Origin: Gnetum montanum
Taxonomy: Eukaryota; Streptophyta; Gnetopsida; Gnetales; Gnetaceae
Direction of reading: 5' to 3'
Assembly (NCBI GenBank): GCA_015680685.1
Contig: MNCI01035621.1
Span: 537,025-601,024, forward strand
DNA length: 64,000 bases
Every line of letters begins with the position of its first letter. Position 1 is the stretch's first letter. The position numbers and the translations under genes are program-made. The notes beneath the pieces are model-generated. The model saw only the letters and a list, made by a program, of their open reading frames with translations, did not search any database and had not been told where the DNA came from. This document shows, in pieces, positions 45,276 to 57,194 of this stretch.

Positions 45276-46723
45276 GATAACAAAGAGGATGAGTATCCAA
45301 TTTTTGATCACTTCCTTGATGAGTTCCTCTTTGCTAGTGTAGTGAATAACCAATCACCCACAGAGATAAACTAGTATATTATCATTCTTACCTATCTCCT
45401 TAGTCAAAAAACAACATAATAACTAGACCTTAAGAAGAAACAATAGTTTCTTCACAGAGCTAAGTACTTCATGAAGATCAATGGACAAATTTACAAAGTA
45501 TGTCCCAATGGCTTGGTTTGATGGTGCGTTCCTAATAGAGATCAACTGATAGTTCTCTAAGACACTCATAAGGGCCCTTGTGGGGGTCATTATGCTTGGA
45601 GATGAATGGCCATCAAGATCCTGCTTGCATGGTATTATCGGCCTACCTTGTTCCAAGACACCCATCAATTCATCCAATCTTGTGAGTGTTGTCAACGTGA
45701 TGGGGGAATGACTACTAGAATGAAGGATCTACAACAATGGATTCAACCATTATAACCCTTAGAAATTTCAAGAATTGATTTCATGGGGCCCATTACACCA
45801 ATGTCCAATGGAAAATCTTACATCGTAGTTGCTATACACCATTTAATAAAATGGTCTAAAGTAGCTACTGTAAAAGATTACACATAATCTATAGCTGCAT
45901 GATTTGTTCAACAACAAGTCATCAACAGGTTTGGTTTGCTACGTGCACTTATCTCAGATAATGGTACATACTTTACAGGTGCAAATTTTTGAAAGTTAAT
46001 GCAACGCTTAGGGGTTGAGCACAAATTGACTACACTATATCATCCCCCAAGAGAATAGTTAAGCCGAGGTCACCAATGGGGAGATTACTAAGATACTAAC
46101 TAGAACCATTAGCAAGTATAGGTGAGACTAGAGCACTAGGTTGAACAATGCTATTTGGGCATACCACTCCACATGGAAACTCCCTATAGGCTACTATCCC
46201 TATGAGTTAGTGTATGGAAAACTTCCAATGCTTCCTATCCAAATAGAGCTTTGTACACTAGCCATGACATGTGACCTTAACCTTGACCTTAATCTAGCAC
46301 AAAAATAAAGGTTGATGACTCTTAACTTGCTAGATGAGAACTGACTAGCTACCCTGTCATCTAATGAGTTACACAAGCCATTTAATAAACAACGTCATGA
46401 CCTGAAAATTAGGAAAGTTAAGTATCAGCTAGAAGATAAGGTTCTCTACTAGAACCCCACACATGTGTCACAATGTACCAAATTTCAAACACTATGGGAA
46501 GGACCTTACATTATCTATGCAACTTTCCCTTCAGGAGCCATGACTATATATAAACCTGAGAGCCCATATAAGAGACTGTTAGTCAATGTGCAATGAAAAA
46601 AAACCTTTCCATGAGTTTAGAACCACCAGAACATATGCTACCTTTGTAGGTGGGCAACCTTGCTCATTATTTTGGATCTCCCCCTTGCAACTCAATCATG
46701 GGGGAGATGGCCACCACTTCTAA
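45276..46723 (+). pseudogene. integrase and pol C-terminus of Athila-like copy 2
   Basis: HHCC arm: HKGPCGGHYAWR and FIQSCECCQRDGGMTTRM (45570-45725). Core: RIDFMGPITPMSNGKSYIVVAI (first Asp, near 45778) and ALISDNGTYFTGANF (second Asp, near 45955); an AEVTNG block near 46055 has the Glu but sits in another frame after a stop. The C-terminal domain reads KVKYQLEDKVLY near 46415, ending in the conserved CSLFWISPL...NHGGDGHHF before TAA 46721. Several stops lie in the core. Confidence 0.76.
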
Positions 46724-48608
46724 TTATTAAAGGCCCTTAGTTCTTTTTAAGTTTTTGTTTACACATCTTTTTTGTACATTTTTTTAATCTTTTTTATTTT
46801 TCAACACCATCATTCATATTTTTACCATTCTTTTGTGTGATTACTTTATTTTGTTCATCACCCAATAAGTGTTCATGATGGTGGCATGAATAATATCATA
46901 TTGATTGCTAATGTTTGGATTTTACCTTTCATGTATGATGTTGAGATTAAGGTATGGTTTTTTTGATTAAACAGGAAATGAGTCCATATTTTTCATACAT
47001 CCATAAAATCATATGGTCTCCCTTGGCTTGGAATTATATAGTCCCTTTCTCTAATAAAATTGTTAATGAATTGGGAGCCGAGTATTTCTCAAACTAAAGG
47101 AAGGACTCAAAGGATGAAAAGGGTGTGACTTCAATGGGATTCAATGTAGTTATGCTGGCTATTCTCTTGAGTGCTTTGATGCTTTTTCCTTAGGTTTTCC
47201 ACCATTATGACCATTCATCAAATCACTGGAAGCTGAGTACATAAAAATAAGTCTTTGCATGGTGTGGTTCTCATGCGAAAAATAATCGTGAGAATTCAAA
47301 GCACACCCCTTAGACACAATAAAGATCTTGGGCTACACGCATTGGTTATGGCACTAGAAAGACATGTTACCCATGCCTAAAGGTTTCCTCTAACTAAGGC
47401 CATTTCTCGCTTCCTGATTCTCCATCTTTCTCTCCTTGGAATGGTGGTGAATTTTTGTAGAGGTATTCTTGTTACTTCAAGAGGATAAGTTGGTCAAATG
47501 TGTTGAGGCGAGGTCACTGAATGTGGTTTTTTTAGCCGAAATTTGGAATTAGATTCACTTGGTCACATTAACCATAAAAAACACAAAATGGACTTTATAC
47601 AACCTTGTTCTTGGGTTACCATTCCATTCTCTCCTCTCCACCATTCTTTTCCATTTTCACCTCATTGTTGATTTTATCATTAGTTCGTATCTTGGTTGAT
47701 GCATTGTTTTTCCTTGGTAATTTCTTGTAGGTAAGATTTTAACTGTTGCTTCCAAATAACATTCCTAGAGCCTACGAACTCTTTGGTTTGTGGGTCTATC
47801 AAGGCATCAATGGAATGAGCCTACTTTGGGGGGGACCCACTAACATTCCTTTTTGATACATTTGTTAACTTCTTTCCCTTAAACATTTCCTGAAATCAAG
47901 AATTTTTTTTGTCTCATCCCCATCCATGACATTCATTTTATTGGCATTACTTTTGTTACTTTTTCTCCACCTTTCTTATTCCTTATATCTTTCCATCCTA
48001 TCGCTACTAGAGATTCTCTCTTAGTCATGGGGGCTTGAGCACAAAACATTTTTCAATTTTTCCTAACCCCTACACCTTAGGTAGTCACCAGTGTTAAAAC
48101 TCTAGAATTAGTATCTACCATAATAAAAACTTAGACAATGCACTTTACATCGAGGCAAGGTACCAATTGCATTGTGATTTATCTACCCTCGCTCATTTGT
48201 GATTGTGTCATGTGTGTATATGGCGATCATACAATAATGAATTGGGCCTAGAGGAAACACTCAAGATGGACTGGAACTAGAATGTTTATGAAAGGAACAA
48301 GATTGGTGGCGTGGCTATTGATAAATAATGGAAGGCGCAGTCTTGGCATAGTCACAAAAACATCTTCTTCTTTCTCTCTCTCCTTCTCTTCTAGTTGCCA
48401 AATAAGGTTGGATGTCATTTATGTATAGTGTTCACTTTTGTGGTCATGAACACTAATGTTGTCATGTATTGTATTGTTGATCCGTTCACTGGGCACATTG
48501 AGTCTATCACCCTGTTCCACTGTCAATGGTCATTCAATCAATAATCCTATACCTTCCCAATATCTTGTAATGAACTTGAGGATGATTTTTCATTCAGTCA
48601 TGGCGGTA
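46724..48608 (+). other. non-coding 3' internal tail of Athila-like copy 2
   Basis: 1.9 kb with no frame of note. Patches match copy 1 (14284-16228) and, inverted, copy 3 (57195-59100), including aaagacatgttacccatgcc near 47368. The last bases, cattcagtcatggcggta, precede the LTR and mark the plus-strand primer position. An env-like frame cannot be read. Confidence 0.6.
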
Positions 48609-49413
48609 TGATGAACAACGATATCGCATCCGTGATATCAGATCAACCATGCGATGTTGGATACCCGATATCGTGGCTCATCTCCTTGCCTATAAATAAG
48701 AGGCAACACCCTTGGTTTCCACATTAGAAGTTAGTCCCTTAGCCAAACTCTTGCCATTTCCCCCGCCAGAGTTAGAATTATTTTTGCATGCCCATATTAG
48801 GAGTCATAGAGCGAACAGATCTTTATTCGATCATTGTATACCTAAGCGCACTTTGTATATGGAAATAAAGATGAACATGATGATAAACCTTGTAGCACAC
48901 AGAATAGATTAATTAACATTAGTTATTATTTAATGCTTTCCTAGTCAATTAATGATTTCTCTCACCTTACAACTCTCATAGTTAAATACACTTAGTACAC
49001 CCACTTCAAGCATGCATGTAGCACTTGGTAACCTAGTAACGATTAGCATTTTGTAATCCCAGTAGCGTTGCACTGGTTCAGGATGTGTAGGAAAAATGGG
49101 AACGAATACTGATGTTAGGAGTAATTAGAACTTAGTTAATGAATAGTTAAATTAGATAAGTTACTTAGTTATCTCTCTCCCCCTCCTTATTTGCGTAGGA
49201 TATAAAACACATAAAAGCCATAAAAATCATATGCCTCAAGCTTACTTAACCATACAACTGTGACATACATGTAAGTTTAGGAAGACATCGATTAACCAAC
49301 CTATTATCATTCCACAAAGGCACATAGGCACTTAGTCCTTGGAATTTGACCAAATCATGCATGAAATGCTCGTATTCATATATTTGAGCATAGGGGTACC
49401 TCACCGCTCATCA
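48609..49413 (+). repeat. 3' LTR of Athila-like copy 2
   Basis: 805 bases, TGATGAAC...CGCTCATCA, collinear with 39552-40354. TATA box at 48691-48698. Confidence 0.9.
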
Positions 49414-49418
49414 GGTAC
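49414..49418. repeat. right target-site duplication of Athila-like copy 2
   Basis: ggtac, identical to 39547-39551. Confidence 0.9.
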
Positions 49419-49675
49419 TAAGAAGATAGAATGATTACTATAAAATTGATTAACATGAGTAGTGACACATGGTAGAATATCTAGGATGCTATCTGACTCT
49501 AAAAAAAGAAAATGAGAAGTTTTTGAAAGATAATGAAGAATAGAAGAATACGCTAGCTACATGGTACAATTTGGCTCAAGACATGTTTTGTTATCTCTTC
49601 AGTAAAAATGGTAAGCTTATCAACCATGAATAAGAAGATATAAATAACAAACACAGAAAAGGTAGGCTGACATAA
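49419..49675 (+). pseudogene. decayed reading frame of unknown family, right part
   Basis: Directly after the Athila-like element a Lys/Glu-rich frame resumes: ENEKFLKDNEE, stop, KNTLATWYNLAQDMF, CYLFSKNGKLINHE, stop, EDINNKHRKGRLT and TAA at 49673. The in-frame stops again replace Gln codons. Its composition continues that of 38586-39551, and it sits on the same strand across the insertion. No known domain is recognised. Confidence 0.45.
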
Positions 49676-51300
49676 TGACCTACATCATAAGAGTGATAAA
49701 ACAATGCATGCCACTAATCCTATGAAGTCATGCACCACATAATGCACCATTTCATGTGAATTCTTTGCATGGGGTTTAAGCCTATAGGATTTCTAATTAT
49801 TGTGGGATTAAGGCTTTTTAAACATGGCCTCATGGCTAGCATGGGAAATTTTGGCATCAACACTTAGCTACCAAACTTATAATTGCATGCAAGTGCAAGG
49901 ATAGCAAAAAAAAATAGAAATTTAAAAGGATGTAAGAATATGTAAAATACAAAGAAACATAAAAGATGATAAAATAATGACAAAATGAAATGAGGAAGTA
50001 AACTATAATTATTTTTTACAAAATGATTAAAATAATCATTTAATCAAAAGAGCCCTAAACATGGGCCACCTTTCATCACACCACCTTGATTAATCAAAAT
50101 CTAAATATATAATCTTTATAAATCATAATTTTAACTGTGTGTGTGCGTGCATGTGTGTGTGTGTATGTGTCTATGTCTGTATTGATTATAATTTATAATT
50201 ATGATCTCGTTTCCAATCATCTCATAAGGTAAAAGTAAAAAGTATGTGAACTACTAAAATTTGAGGACATGCTTCTTTTAGATCATAGCTAGCCATAACT
50301 TTTGAATTTTTCCTTAGTTTATTTATTTATTTATTTTTTAATTTAAAATGGAAATGAATGAGCAGAGATAAGGAAAACTAGGAAAATGGAAGGGAATATT
50401 TTCTTTTCTTTTTTTTTGTTTCAAATTTTGGGGAAATAGGTTTAAAAGGGAATGGAAGCTAGAGTGAGGATTGCTACTAGACCCCATCACAATTAATAAT
50501 TTATTACACTGACAATGAGCATGATCCTGAGGAAACTTTTCTCATGGTGCACTTCATTCTTAAGATAGGAATTCCAACATGTGTTTGGTCAATTAGCTAC
50601 ACTACCAAAGAACATGGTTCTTTTGAAAACTTTGCCCATGGTGTAGTTCAACCCTTGTGCATGTGCCTTTAAAATTGTAAGCTAGATGGCATCATAGCAA
50701 GTCTCCTAGGTGGCTAAGGATTCTCAAGTGGAGAGGAACACACTTCACCCTATTGCTCATAGGATAGCCATGGATTGTCACACTTAAGGGTTGGGGTTTA
50801 TGATAGGGAAAATGGAATTTTCTAAGGTCACCTAGTGATTTTGGCTAAACTTTATCCAACTTCACATATGCTACATTCACATGACCATGATGATAATATG
50901 ATAAGTTAGCATAAATCCCATCCTCCATAATCCAAGAGAAAAAATTTTACCTTGAAAAAGATTGGGAAAAATCAATAGAATATTAAAGTATATCGTATAA
51001 GGAGATTTTATATAATAGTAATATGATATAACATATAAAAAATTATACTTGCATTACTTTCAAATGGTGATATGATGATCTAATTCCTAGTAACTCAAAT
51101 GATCATAATGATTATTAAAATCATATTGAAAAGCACAAATAGATCAAACCAAAACTAGTAAGCTAAGAAAGAGATGATGGTAGACTTAACATGCATGAGA
51201 AAATGATGGAAATACAAAGAAAATATGCAAATGCAATTATATACAAATTAAATACATGAAGAATGAGAAGAGAGCATGAAACTAAGGATCTATCGAGTGT
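49676..51300. other. no assignable gene; possible tail of the minus-strand Tat-like element
   Basis: AT-rich, with no frame longer than noise. The 3' LTR of the Tat-like element to the right should lie here, but I could not match it to 55088-56355. A TG-rich microsatellite is at 50136-50180 and a short (TTTA) run at 50318-50336. Confidence 0.5.
50136..50180 (+). repeat. (TG)n microsatellite, interrupted
   Basis: About 45 bases of TG repeats with several interruptions (gcgtgcatg, atgtgtctatgtctg). Confidence 0.9.
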
Positions 51301-51930
51301 CCACAAGGGGCACCTAAGTAGAAATTTTTTAAATAAAACACATTAAAATTTTTATTTAACTTGTATCCTTGCAAATTAATAACTTTATAAACATTTGGGC
51401 CAATGATATTTGTGACTTGATATGGGCTGTCCACATAGTAGAAAACTTATTTTGAGGACTTGTTTGACTAAATGCTCTATCTCTTTTTAGGACAAGATCT
51501 CCTATTTTAAAGACTTTTCCTGCATATTTCTTATCAAACCATCTTTTAAAATTTTTTTGATGATTAAGATTATGAAAATAAATAGATAATTGTAATTCAC
51601 TTGTTCATTTTCTATCAAGAACCAAATTTGATATCCAACTTGAATGTCTCATAGGATAACTATTTTTAGATTTTAAAAGTTTATCAATTTCTTTTTGCAT
51701 CCAAGTTTCAATCTTAGGTCTAATAGGTCTAAGTTTTTTTCTAAATGGTTTGGTTTTGCTAAGTCATCAAATAAAGCTTCTCTAGTTGCTATTTTAGGAG
51801 AGATTTTATTTGAAAAATATGAAATCCTTTGACATAGCTTCTTCATTAATTTGAGAAACTTTATAACAGTAATTTCTAAATTCATCATTGGAAAATAAAA
51901 ATACTTGAATATGATTATTATCATCAAAAA
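51300..51930 (-). pseudogene. integrase C-terminal region, Tat-like element
   Basis: The clean run at 51927-51673 aligns with the segment after the integrase core (FPMMNLEITVIKFLKLM..., ATREALFDDLAK), which in intact relatives precedes the small SH3-like domain. That domain is readable leftwards near 51540-51440 as WFDKKYAGKVFKIGDLVLKRD in another frame. Catalytic core motifs were not found. Confidence 0.55.
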
Positions 51931-51954
51931 TTTAAAAGAAAAGATATTGTTTGT

Positions 51955-52115
51955 AATAGAATAGAAGTTAACCTTGTCAATAATTCTTTCAGAATCCCAA
52001 GCATTCTATCTAAAAGGGACATCTAGAGTAGTGGCTATTTGAGCTAATGCATCAAGAACATAATTTGCTTCTTTAGGAATATGTTCAATGGATAGGTCAT
52101 CAAAATTTGTGTCAC
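51955..52115 (-). pseudogene. RNase H C-terminal end, Tat-like element
   Basis: Minus-strand reading FDDLSIEHIPKEANYVLDALAQIATTLDVP matches in pattern the last helix of the additional plant-type RNase H found in Tat elements (HIPR..N..ADALA.LA). One stop follows. Confidence 0.55.
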
Positions 52116-52364
52116 ATTCTACTATTTTAATGGTTAGAATCTCATTTATATCTTTGTCCTATCCTAAAGGTGGTGGATCAAAAAAAAAGAAATGTTTTTC
52201 CATCATATTGATAATAAGTCAAGGCATCTTCATAAATTTCTTCACATTATCTAAAAGCAAAAGGATTTATTTCTAAAATTTCACTCTCATGATCATTTAT
52301 AACATGTTTGCCAAGGCCAACTTCAAAAATCCAATATAAAGATTAGTATTTTGGTCAAAAGTGG

Positions 52365-52652
52365 TTAAGAATTGTTTATAAAAAGGTTCTTTTGGTATAA
52401 CCATATATTTAGATTTTCCTTGATAGGAATTAATAATTCTAAGAAATCTAACCTAAAGAATCCCCCAAACTTGGTTCCAAAAGTCCTAGATAAAATCACA
52501 CCATAAGTGGATGACATGTCAACTACTAAAATATCTGTATAACATGTAAAAGTGGGGTATTGTTTAAGTTGTAATTTTACTCCATTCAATGATCCTACCA
52601 CATGTACATTAGATCCATCAAGTTGTATCACACTTCTTGCTTGTGGTAGCAT
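52365..52652 (-). pseudogene. aspartic protease C-terminal half, Tat-like element
   Basis: A clean 95-codon run: SVIQLDGSNVHVVGSLNGVKLQL, TDILVVDMSSTYGVILSRTFGTKFGGFFRLDFLELLIPI. The TYGVILSR block stands where other gypsy proteases have YD.ILG.DWL. The active-site Asp should lie just upstream (about 52650-52750), where the frame is broken. Confidence 0.55.
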
Positions 52653-53527
52653 TTATGTTTCTAGTGTTTTACACACCTCTAGGGCATGATCTTAATAGTT
52701 TCACTAGAATCCATTAAGCAATTCTAAACATTCTTTCCTAAAATGATAAAATTTGTTAGAAAAGAATGTTGGTATTTCTTGTTTAACATGAGATTACTTG
52801 AGTTTTGTATTGATAACACATTAGTAATTTCCACAAAATGAACTTGACTTTTAATTGTTGGAGATTTTTCTTTATTGGTTTCAGGTGTATGAACTATCTT
52901 TTGAATCACATCTTTCATTTCATGAAAATGCAACAAATCATACATTTGAATGTTGGCTTTAACTGTTTTCAGATCCTCAACTTGATCATAAGATTTATGT
53001 TCATCTTTGGTTTCATGTTGAGGTAGAGTTCTTCTATGTATAGAAGGGGAGTTTGATCATTATGGGATGTTTTCTTAGGATGGTCCAGTTTGGTTATTTG
53101 TGTTATTTTGACTAGGAAATCTTTTGTTAGGAGAAGTATAAGGATTATTCCTAGTTTGTTGTTAAGTGGTGTTCATAATGTCACTAAGTCTATGGTAGCA
53201 AGTGTTATGTGGATTGGGATCACTTACCATGACTTGTTTACATGAGGTAAATTTTTCAATTTTAGTTTCATGGGGTATGTTGATGACCATAATTAGAGTC
53301 TTTACATTTTGTTGGTTTTGGGCATTGTCACCATATAGCACTAAAAATTGAGAACAAGTTTTTTAATAATGTTGCATAGTGTTATGAAGGTGACAATGTT
53401 CATCATCAATTGACGTGCTTCATTTTTCAGAATGTGTAGGAATTTTGTTATTGTTTCACTTTAGTTCAACTACTTCATTGGAAAGCTTTTGAAGAGAATT
53501 CAATATTTGGGTCATTTGATTTTCTAT

Positions 53528-53755
53528 TTAAGTAGTAAATTTGTTAAGATTAGATATTCCTTTTCGGTTTATGATTGATTGGATTAAATATTTTGATGGA
53601 TTGTCACTTAAAATTGTATTTGGTGGCAAAAATGAAGAGGATGTTGATCCTTGAAGAAAACTACTTGTTCGTTGACTCATTTGAAGGGAGGAAGAAGTTT
53701 GAAACATAGTATTGGTCATTGGAAAAGTTGATAAAGGTAGAGGAGTAGATTTCAT
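53528..53755 (-). pseudogene. low-complexity gag linker, Tat-like element
   Basis: A 75-codon open run, Ser-, Thr- and Phe-rich (STFPMTNTMFQTSSSLQM), between gag and protease on the same strand. No domain is seen. Confidence 0.35.
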
Positions 53756-53843
53756 AGGGTTACTAACACATCATTCTAAATTAGGTTTGAATGCTATTCA
53801 TTAAAGTGATTTGTTCTAACTCAATAGCCTTAGCCATTGCTCC

Positions 53844-54330
53844 TTATATTTCCATTATGTTGGGATTAAATTTAATGGAATATGTGAAAAATAAGTCAAC
53901 GGTAGAAAGGTAGAAATTGAGGATACCATCAAGTTGCAAATGCATCTCATTTGGCACATAAGAAAGTTTATAGAAGAATCTTAGATTGTAATTATGGACA
54001 TTCTTCCCAGGTAGTTTTCTTAGGATTGTGAAATTTCTTGATACTAAGGAAGGACTAGTGAACTTATTGAATTGGAGTAGGAAATTATTTTTAAAGTCTT
54101 TCCATGAGTTGATAGAGGCATTAGTGAACATCAAAAACCATTAGGTGGGTTTGCTCCTCAAAGTTGTCACAAAGACCCTATACACTATGTCATTTTGGAT
54201 AATGTTATAGATACCTAGTAAGGTTTCAAAACATTGTATATGCTAACAAGAATCACTAGTAGGGGCTATGGGATCAAAAAAAAAATTATGTTTTGAAGTG
54301 ATTTTAGAATATCATGATAGTTTGTGAAGT
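53844..54330 (-). pseudogene. gag: gag capsid core, Tat-like element
   Basis: The clean run 54134-53844 reads INSWKDFKNNFLLQFNKF, then LVSRNFTILRKLPGKNVHNYNLRFFYKLSYVP, the W..F...F...F ... L..L.Q..GE.V..Y..RF pattern of plant retrotransposon gag. About 60 codons upstream (54330-54135) continue with FVTTLRSKPT and one stop. The protein would form the particle. Surrounding stops and shifts break it. Confidence 0.6.
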
Positions 54331-55066
54331 TAAAGGAGTTGCTCACCAAGTGAGTTGGGGGTTGATTGGTTGCCATCCTTGTTCAAATTCTTCTAGGGAT
54401 AGAACTTGGAAATCATGAAGCTCATTATTTTCTTAAAGTAAAGCTATGAGTAGCTAGTTAATCAAGGGTAGGGGTAAGTGATCTTTGTTGGAATGATTTA
54501 TGGGAGGACTCACTCAGAAAACAAAAATTTATAAAATATAAAAGCTAGAAAACTTAAAAAATAAATAAATAAAATAGAAGAAAACTTAAATACTATATTT
54601 TATTTTCTTTTTGGAAAAAACTAAAATTAAAATAAAAGAGAAATTGCAGAATTTTAGAAAAGTAAATTTAAAGTAGAATGATGTAAATCACCTCAACAAA
54701 GTTGGGGCTAAGATAAGGACTGTCAAAATAGAAATTTGCAAATAGGATTGACAAAATGAGGGTTTGAGGAGATAAAATTAAATTGAAAAAAAGTAATGAC
54801 TATGAATTGATTTGGAAATGAGGATTATGGTAATGGGAAATGAGAATTTTTAGGAAACAAGAAACAAAAAGTTTTCTAAGAACAAAAATAGAAAATAAAG
54901 GTGTTAAGTAACAGATATTAAAATGAAGTAGAAATTTTTAAGGATTTTTTTGGAAACTATAAATAAGAACAAAAATTTTGAAGGAAAAAAATGATCATTT
55001 TCAATGAAAAAAGTCAACAAAAATAAGTTTTGAAACTAAAATAGAAATAGGAAAGAGGATCAAGAA

Positions 55067-55084
55067 TAGGCACTCCTAGCACCA
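55067..55084 (-). other. probable primer-binding site of the Tat-like element
   Basis: Minus strand TGGTGCTAGGAGTGCCTA, three bases after an LTR-like end (...AACACCCA). A TGG start and a position just upstream of gag fit a primer site, possibly a decayed TGGCGCTAGG type. The tRNA cannot be named with confidence. Confidence 0.4.
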
Positions 55085-55087
55085 AAA

Positions 55088-56355
55088 TGGGTGTTAATGC
55101 ATAAATTTTGGACACATCATCACCAATAAAACTCATTTAATGAGACTATTGCCTAGGGCACCTCTCATATGGGTACAAAAACCCAAGAATAGTCTCAACT
55201 AGAAGGGCAATGTGATGTTTAATGGTAAAATAACTTTAAGGGGAAAATAAAAAGGTAGTCCATGAAGACTTTGGTAGAAGTAACTATTTGCTTTGAAATT
55301 TTAACAATAATATGGTAGTAAATTAAATGATTTTAATAGCTAAGTAGAAATAGTAGGCCAAAAAAACTTGACATGGACTAGCTATTCACTTTAAAATCTT
55401 AGTAAGGACACCTGAAAATTAAAAAAAAAAGCATGAAACAGTTACCAACTTGAACAAGATTAATATGAGTTCTAAAGAAATATAGGCTTTGTGTTTAATC
55501 CACACAATAGAGAGACCATAGTTCAGTTGTAGAAATGTAAAATAATCAAATGAAGAAATGACTTAGCTGAAAAATGAGCACAAATGGAACAACTTCTAGT
55601 ACAGCCTTATCTACCAATGCTTTCAATAAGCACACATTTTCTAACAATCTTGCAACCTTTAGCTATTGAATCTTCTTGCTACTCTACCTTGAACAACCTC
55701 TAGAAGAACCATTGAATAGGTAACAAAAGTAATAGGGAACCATGGAATTTTCACATTAACTCACCTTGGAGAAGCCACCACCAGCATTGCTAGCTTTCTA
55801 CTCCTACTATGTCTGTGCCCCTTTTACTTGCCTCTAGCCCTCAATATTTATTAGGGTTGGTCTAGTTCCTTACCTTCTTTTGCCTCTAGCTAGATCAACG
55901 TGCATGAGGAACCACCACCCATGTATAACTGTTTGTGGTAGAGTGAAAACGTAATGTTCCCACCACAAAGGCCACTACCCACATTGAAAATGGTAATGCT
56001 CATCAATCACATGTAGAAAAAGGTAGCTCCCCTCATTACCCATGAAGCGTCCATTGCCACCACCCACGTAAAATTCACTACCAGCCATCACTAGAGACTA
56101 AACACCACTTTTGTTGAATCAACTACATATCTACACTCAAAAAATGGCTCTATGCTATCACTGCCAAATATTAGCAATAGCTAATTATTATTCTTGAACC
56201 TACTTTAGCTTCTGCAACTTCTGCAATAATGGCTAACAATGACCTAGTGTTCAAATGTTATTTGTAGTGGTATGTTGTACATTATGGATAGGCAATTGCA
56301 TGCATGCATTTGTTGACGTGGGTAAATCTTGGGTTTTGAGAGTTGATGTAGCTGG
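55088..56355 (-). repeat. probable 5' LTR of the Tat-like element, cut by Athila-like copy 3
   Basis: Begins, in plus orientation, TGGGTGTTAATGC beside the primer site. It is non-coding, with a somewhat less AT-rich part at 55800-56100. Its far border is not visible because the Athila-like element begins at 56356. Confidence 0.4.
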
Positions 56356-57194
56356 TTATGTGTGGTAAGTTACCCCTATGCTCAACCATACGAATATGAG
56401 CATTCACACATGATCCGGTTGAACTCCAAGAACTAAGTGCTTATGCACCTTCATAGAACAAGGATGGGTTCGGCGATCATTATCTTCCCAAGATTACTTG
56501 TATGGCATTGTTGTATGGTTAAGTAAACTTGAGGTATGTGATTTTTATTATTTTTTATGTTTTATGTTCCTGGTGCTTAAGAGAGAGAAGTGAAATAATT
56601 GAGTAACTAATTTAAATTAACTAATCAACTAGGCTCTAACTACTCCTAACATCAGCATCCATTCCCACTCTCCGTACACATCCTAAACCAATGTAACACT
56701 ACTGGGATTACCAAATGCTAGCTATTACTAGGTTACCAAGTGTTCCACATATGCTTGAAGTGGTCGTACTGAGTGTGCTAATTCATTGATAATTAACAAT
56801 TCAATAAAAATCACATTAATTAACTATGAGGGTAGGGAATAGCAAAAAATAACAATTAAGTGAGATAATTAAGCTATTCTGAGCGTGCAAGGTTTATCAC
56901 AAAGTTCATCTTTATTTCTAGACACAAGGTGTCCTCAGGTACACAATGATCGAATAAAGATGCATTCACTTTATGACTCCTACTATGAGCACTCAGAAAT
57001 AATTCTAACTCTGGAAAGGAAAAATTGCAAGAGTTTGGGTAAGAGGCTAACTAACTACCTACCAAACCAAGTGTGCCTACCTCTTATTTATAGACAATGA
57101 GATAGGTTTTGATATTGAATGTCTAATATCGCTTGGTAGGATCCAATATTGCAGATCCGATATTGCAAATCCGATATCATATCACAACTCATCA
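56356..57194 (-). repeat. 3' LTR of Athila-like copy 3
   Basis: 839 bases. In plus orientation it begins TTATGTGTGGTAAGTTACCCC, aligned with TGATGAGCGGTGAGGTACCCC of the family, and ends ACTCATCA. TTATTTATA at 57084-57092 is the TATA box on the minus strand. The doubled accaa(a/g)tg unit is at about 56700-56745. The flanking tacccgcatgactaaatg (57195-57212) matches the plus-strand primer region of copies 1 and 2. Confidence 0.82.

Larger units (their letters stand above)
39552..49413 (+). mobile_element. complete Athila-like LTR retrotransposon (copy 2)
   Basis: A 9.86-kb element with both LTRs (39552-40354 and 48609-49413), perfect 5-bp target duplication, tRNA-Asp-type primer site, gag and protease in one frame, RT and RNase H in another, integrase, and a 1.9-kb non-coding tail. 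It is the best preserved of the three copies here. It retains CpG sites in its U3, long clean stretches of coding sequence and the FMDD box of RT. It still has many stops, so it is not active. The two LTRs differ at many positions by eye, so the insertion is not recent, though younger-looking than copy 1. Confidence 0.88.
51300..56355 (-). mobile_element. Tat-like (Retand/Ogre group) LTR retrotransposon, internally deleted
   Basis: On the minus strand from right to left: probable 5' LTR (from 55088), primer site (55067-55084), gag (about 54330-53844), protease (52652-52365), the end of an RNase H with the ALAQIATTL-type motif (about 52110-51960) and the C-terminal part of integrase (51927-51300). 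Only about 250 bases separate protease from the RNase H end, so nearly all of RT and the first RNase H is missing. The protease type (YGVILSRTFGTKFGG) and the second RNase H ending suggest the Tat branch. The 3' LTR was not identified. Confidence 0.55.

Noticed and set aside
45423-45695. Minus-strand 90-codon frame, with a similar one at 60067-60267 on plus
   Set aside because: Both are antisense to the integrase arm of Athila-like copies 2 and 3. Their similarity only reflects the homologous sense frames.
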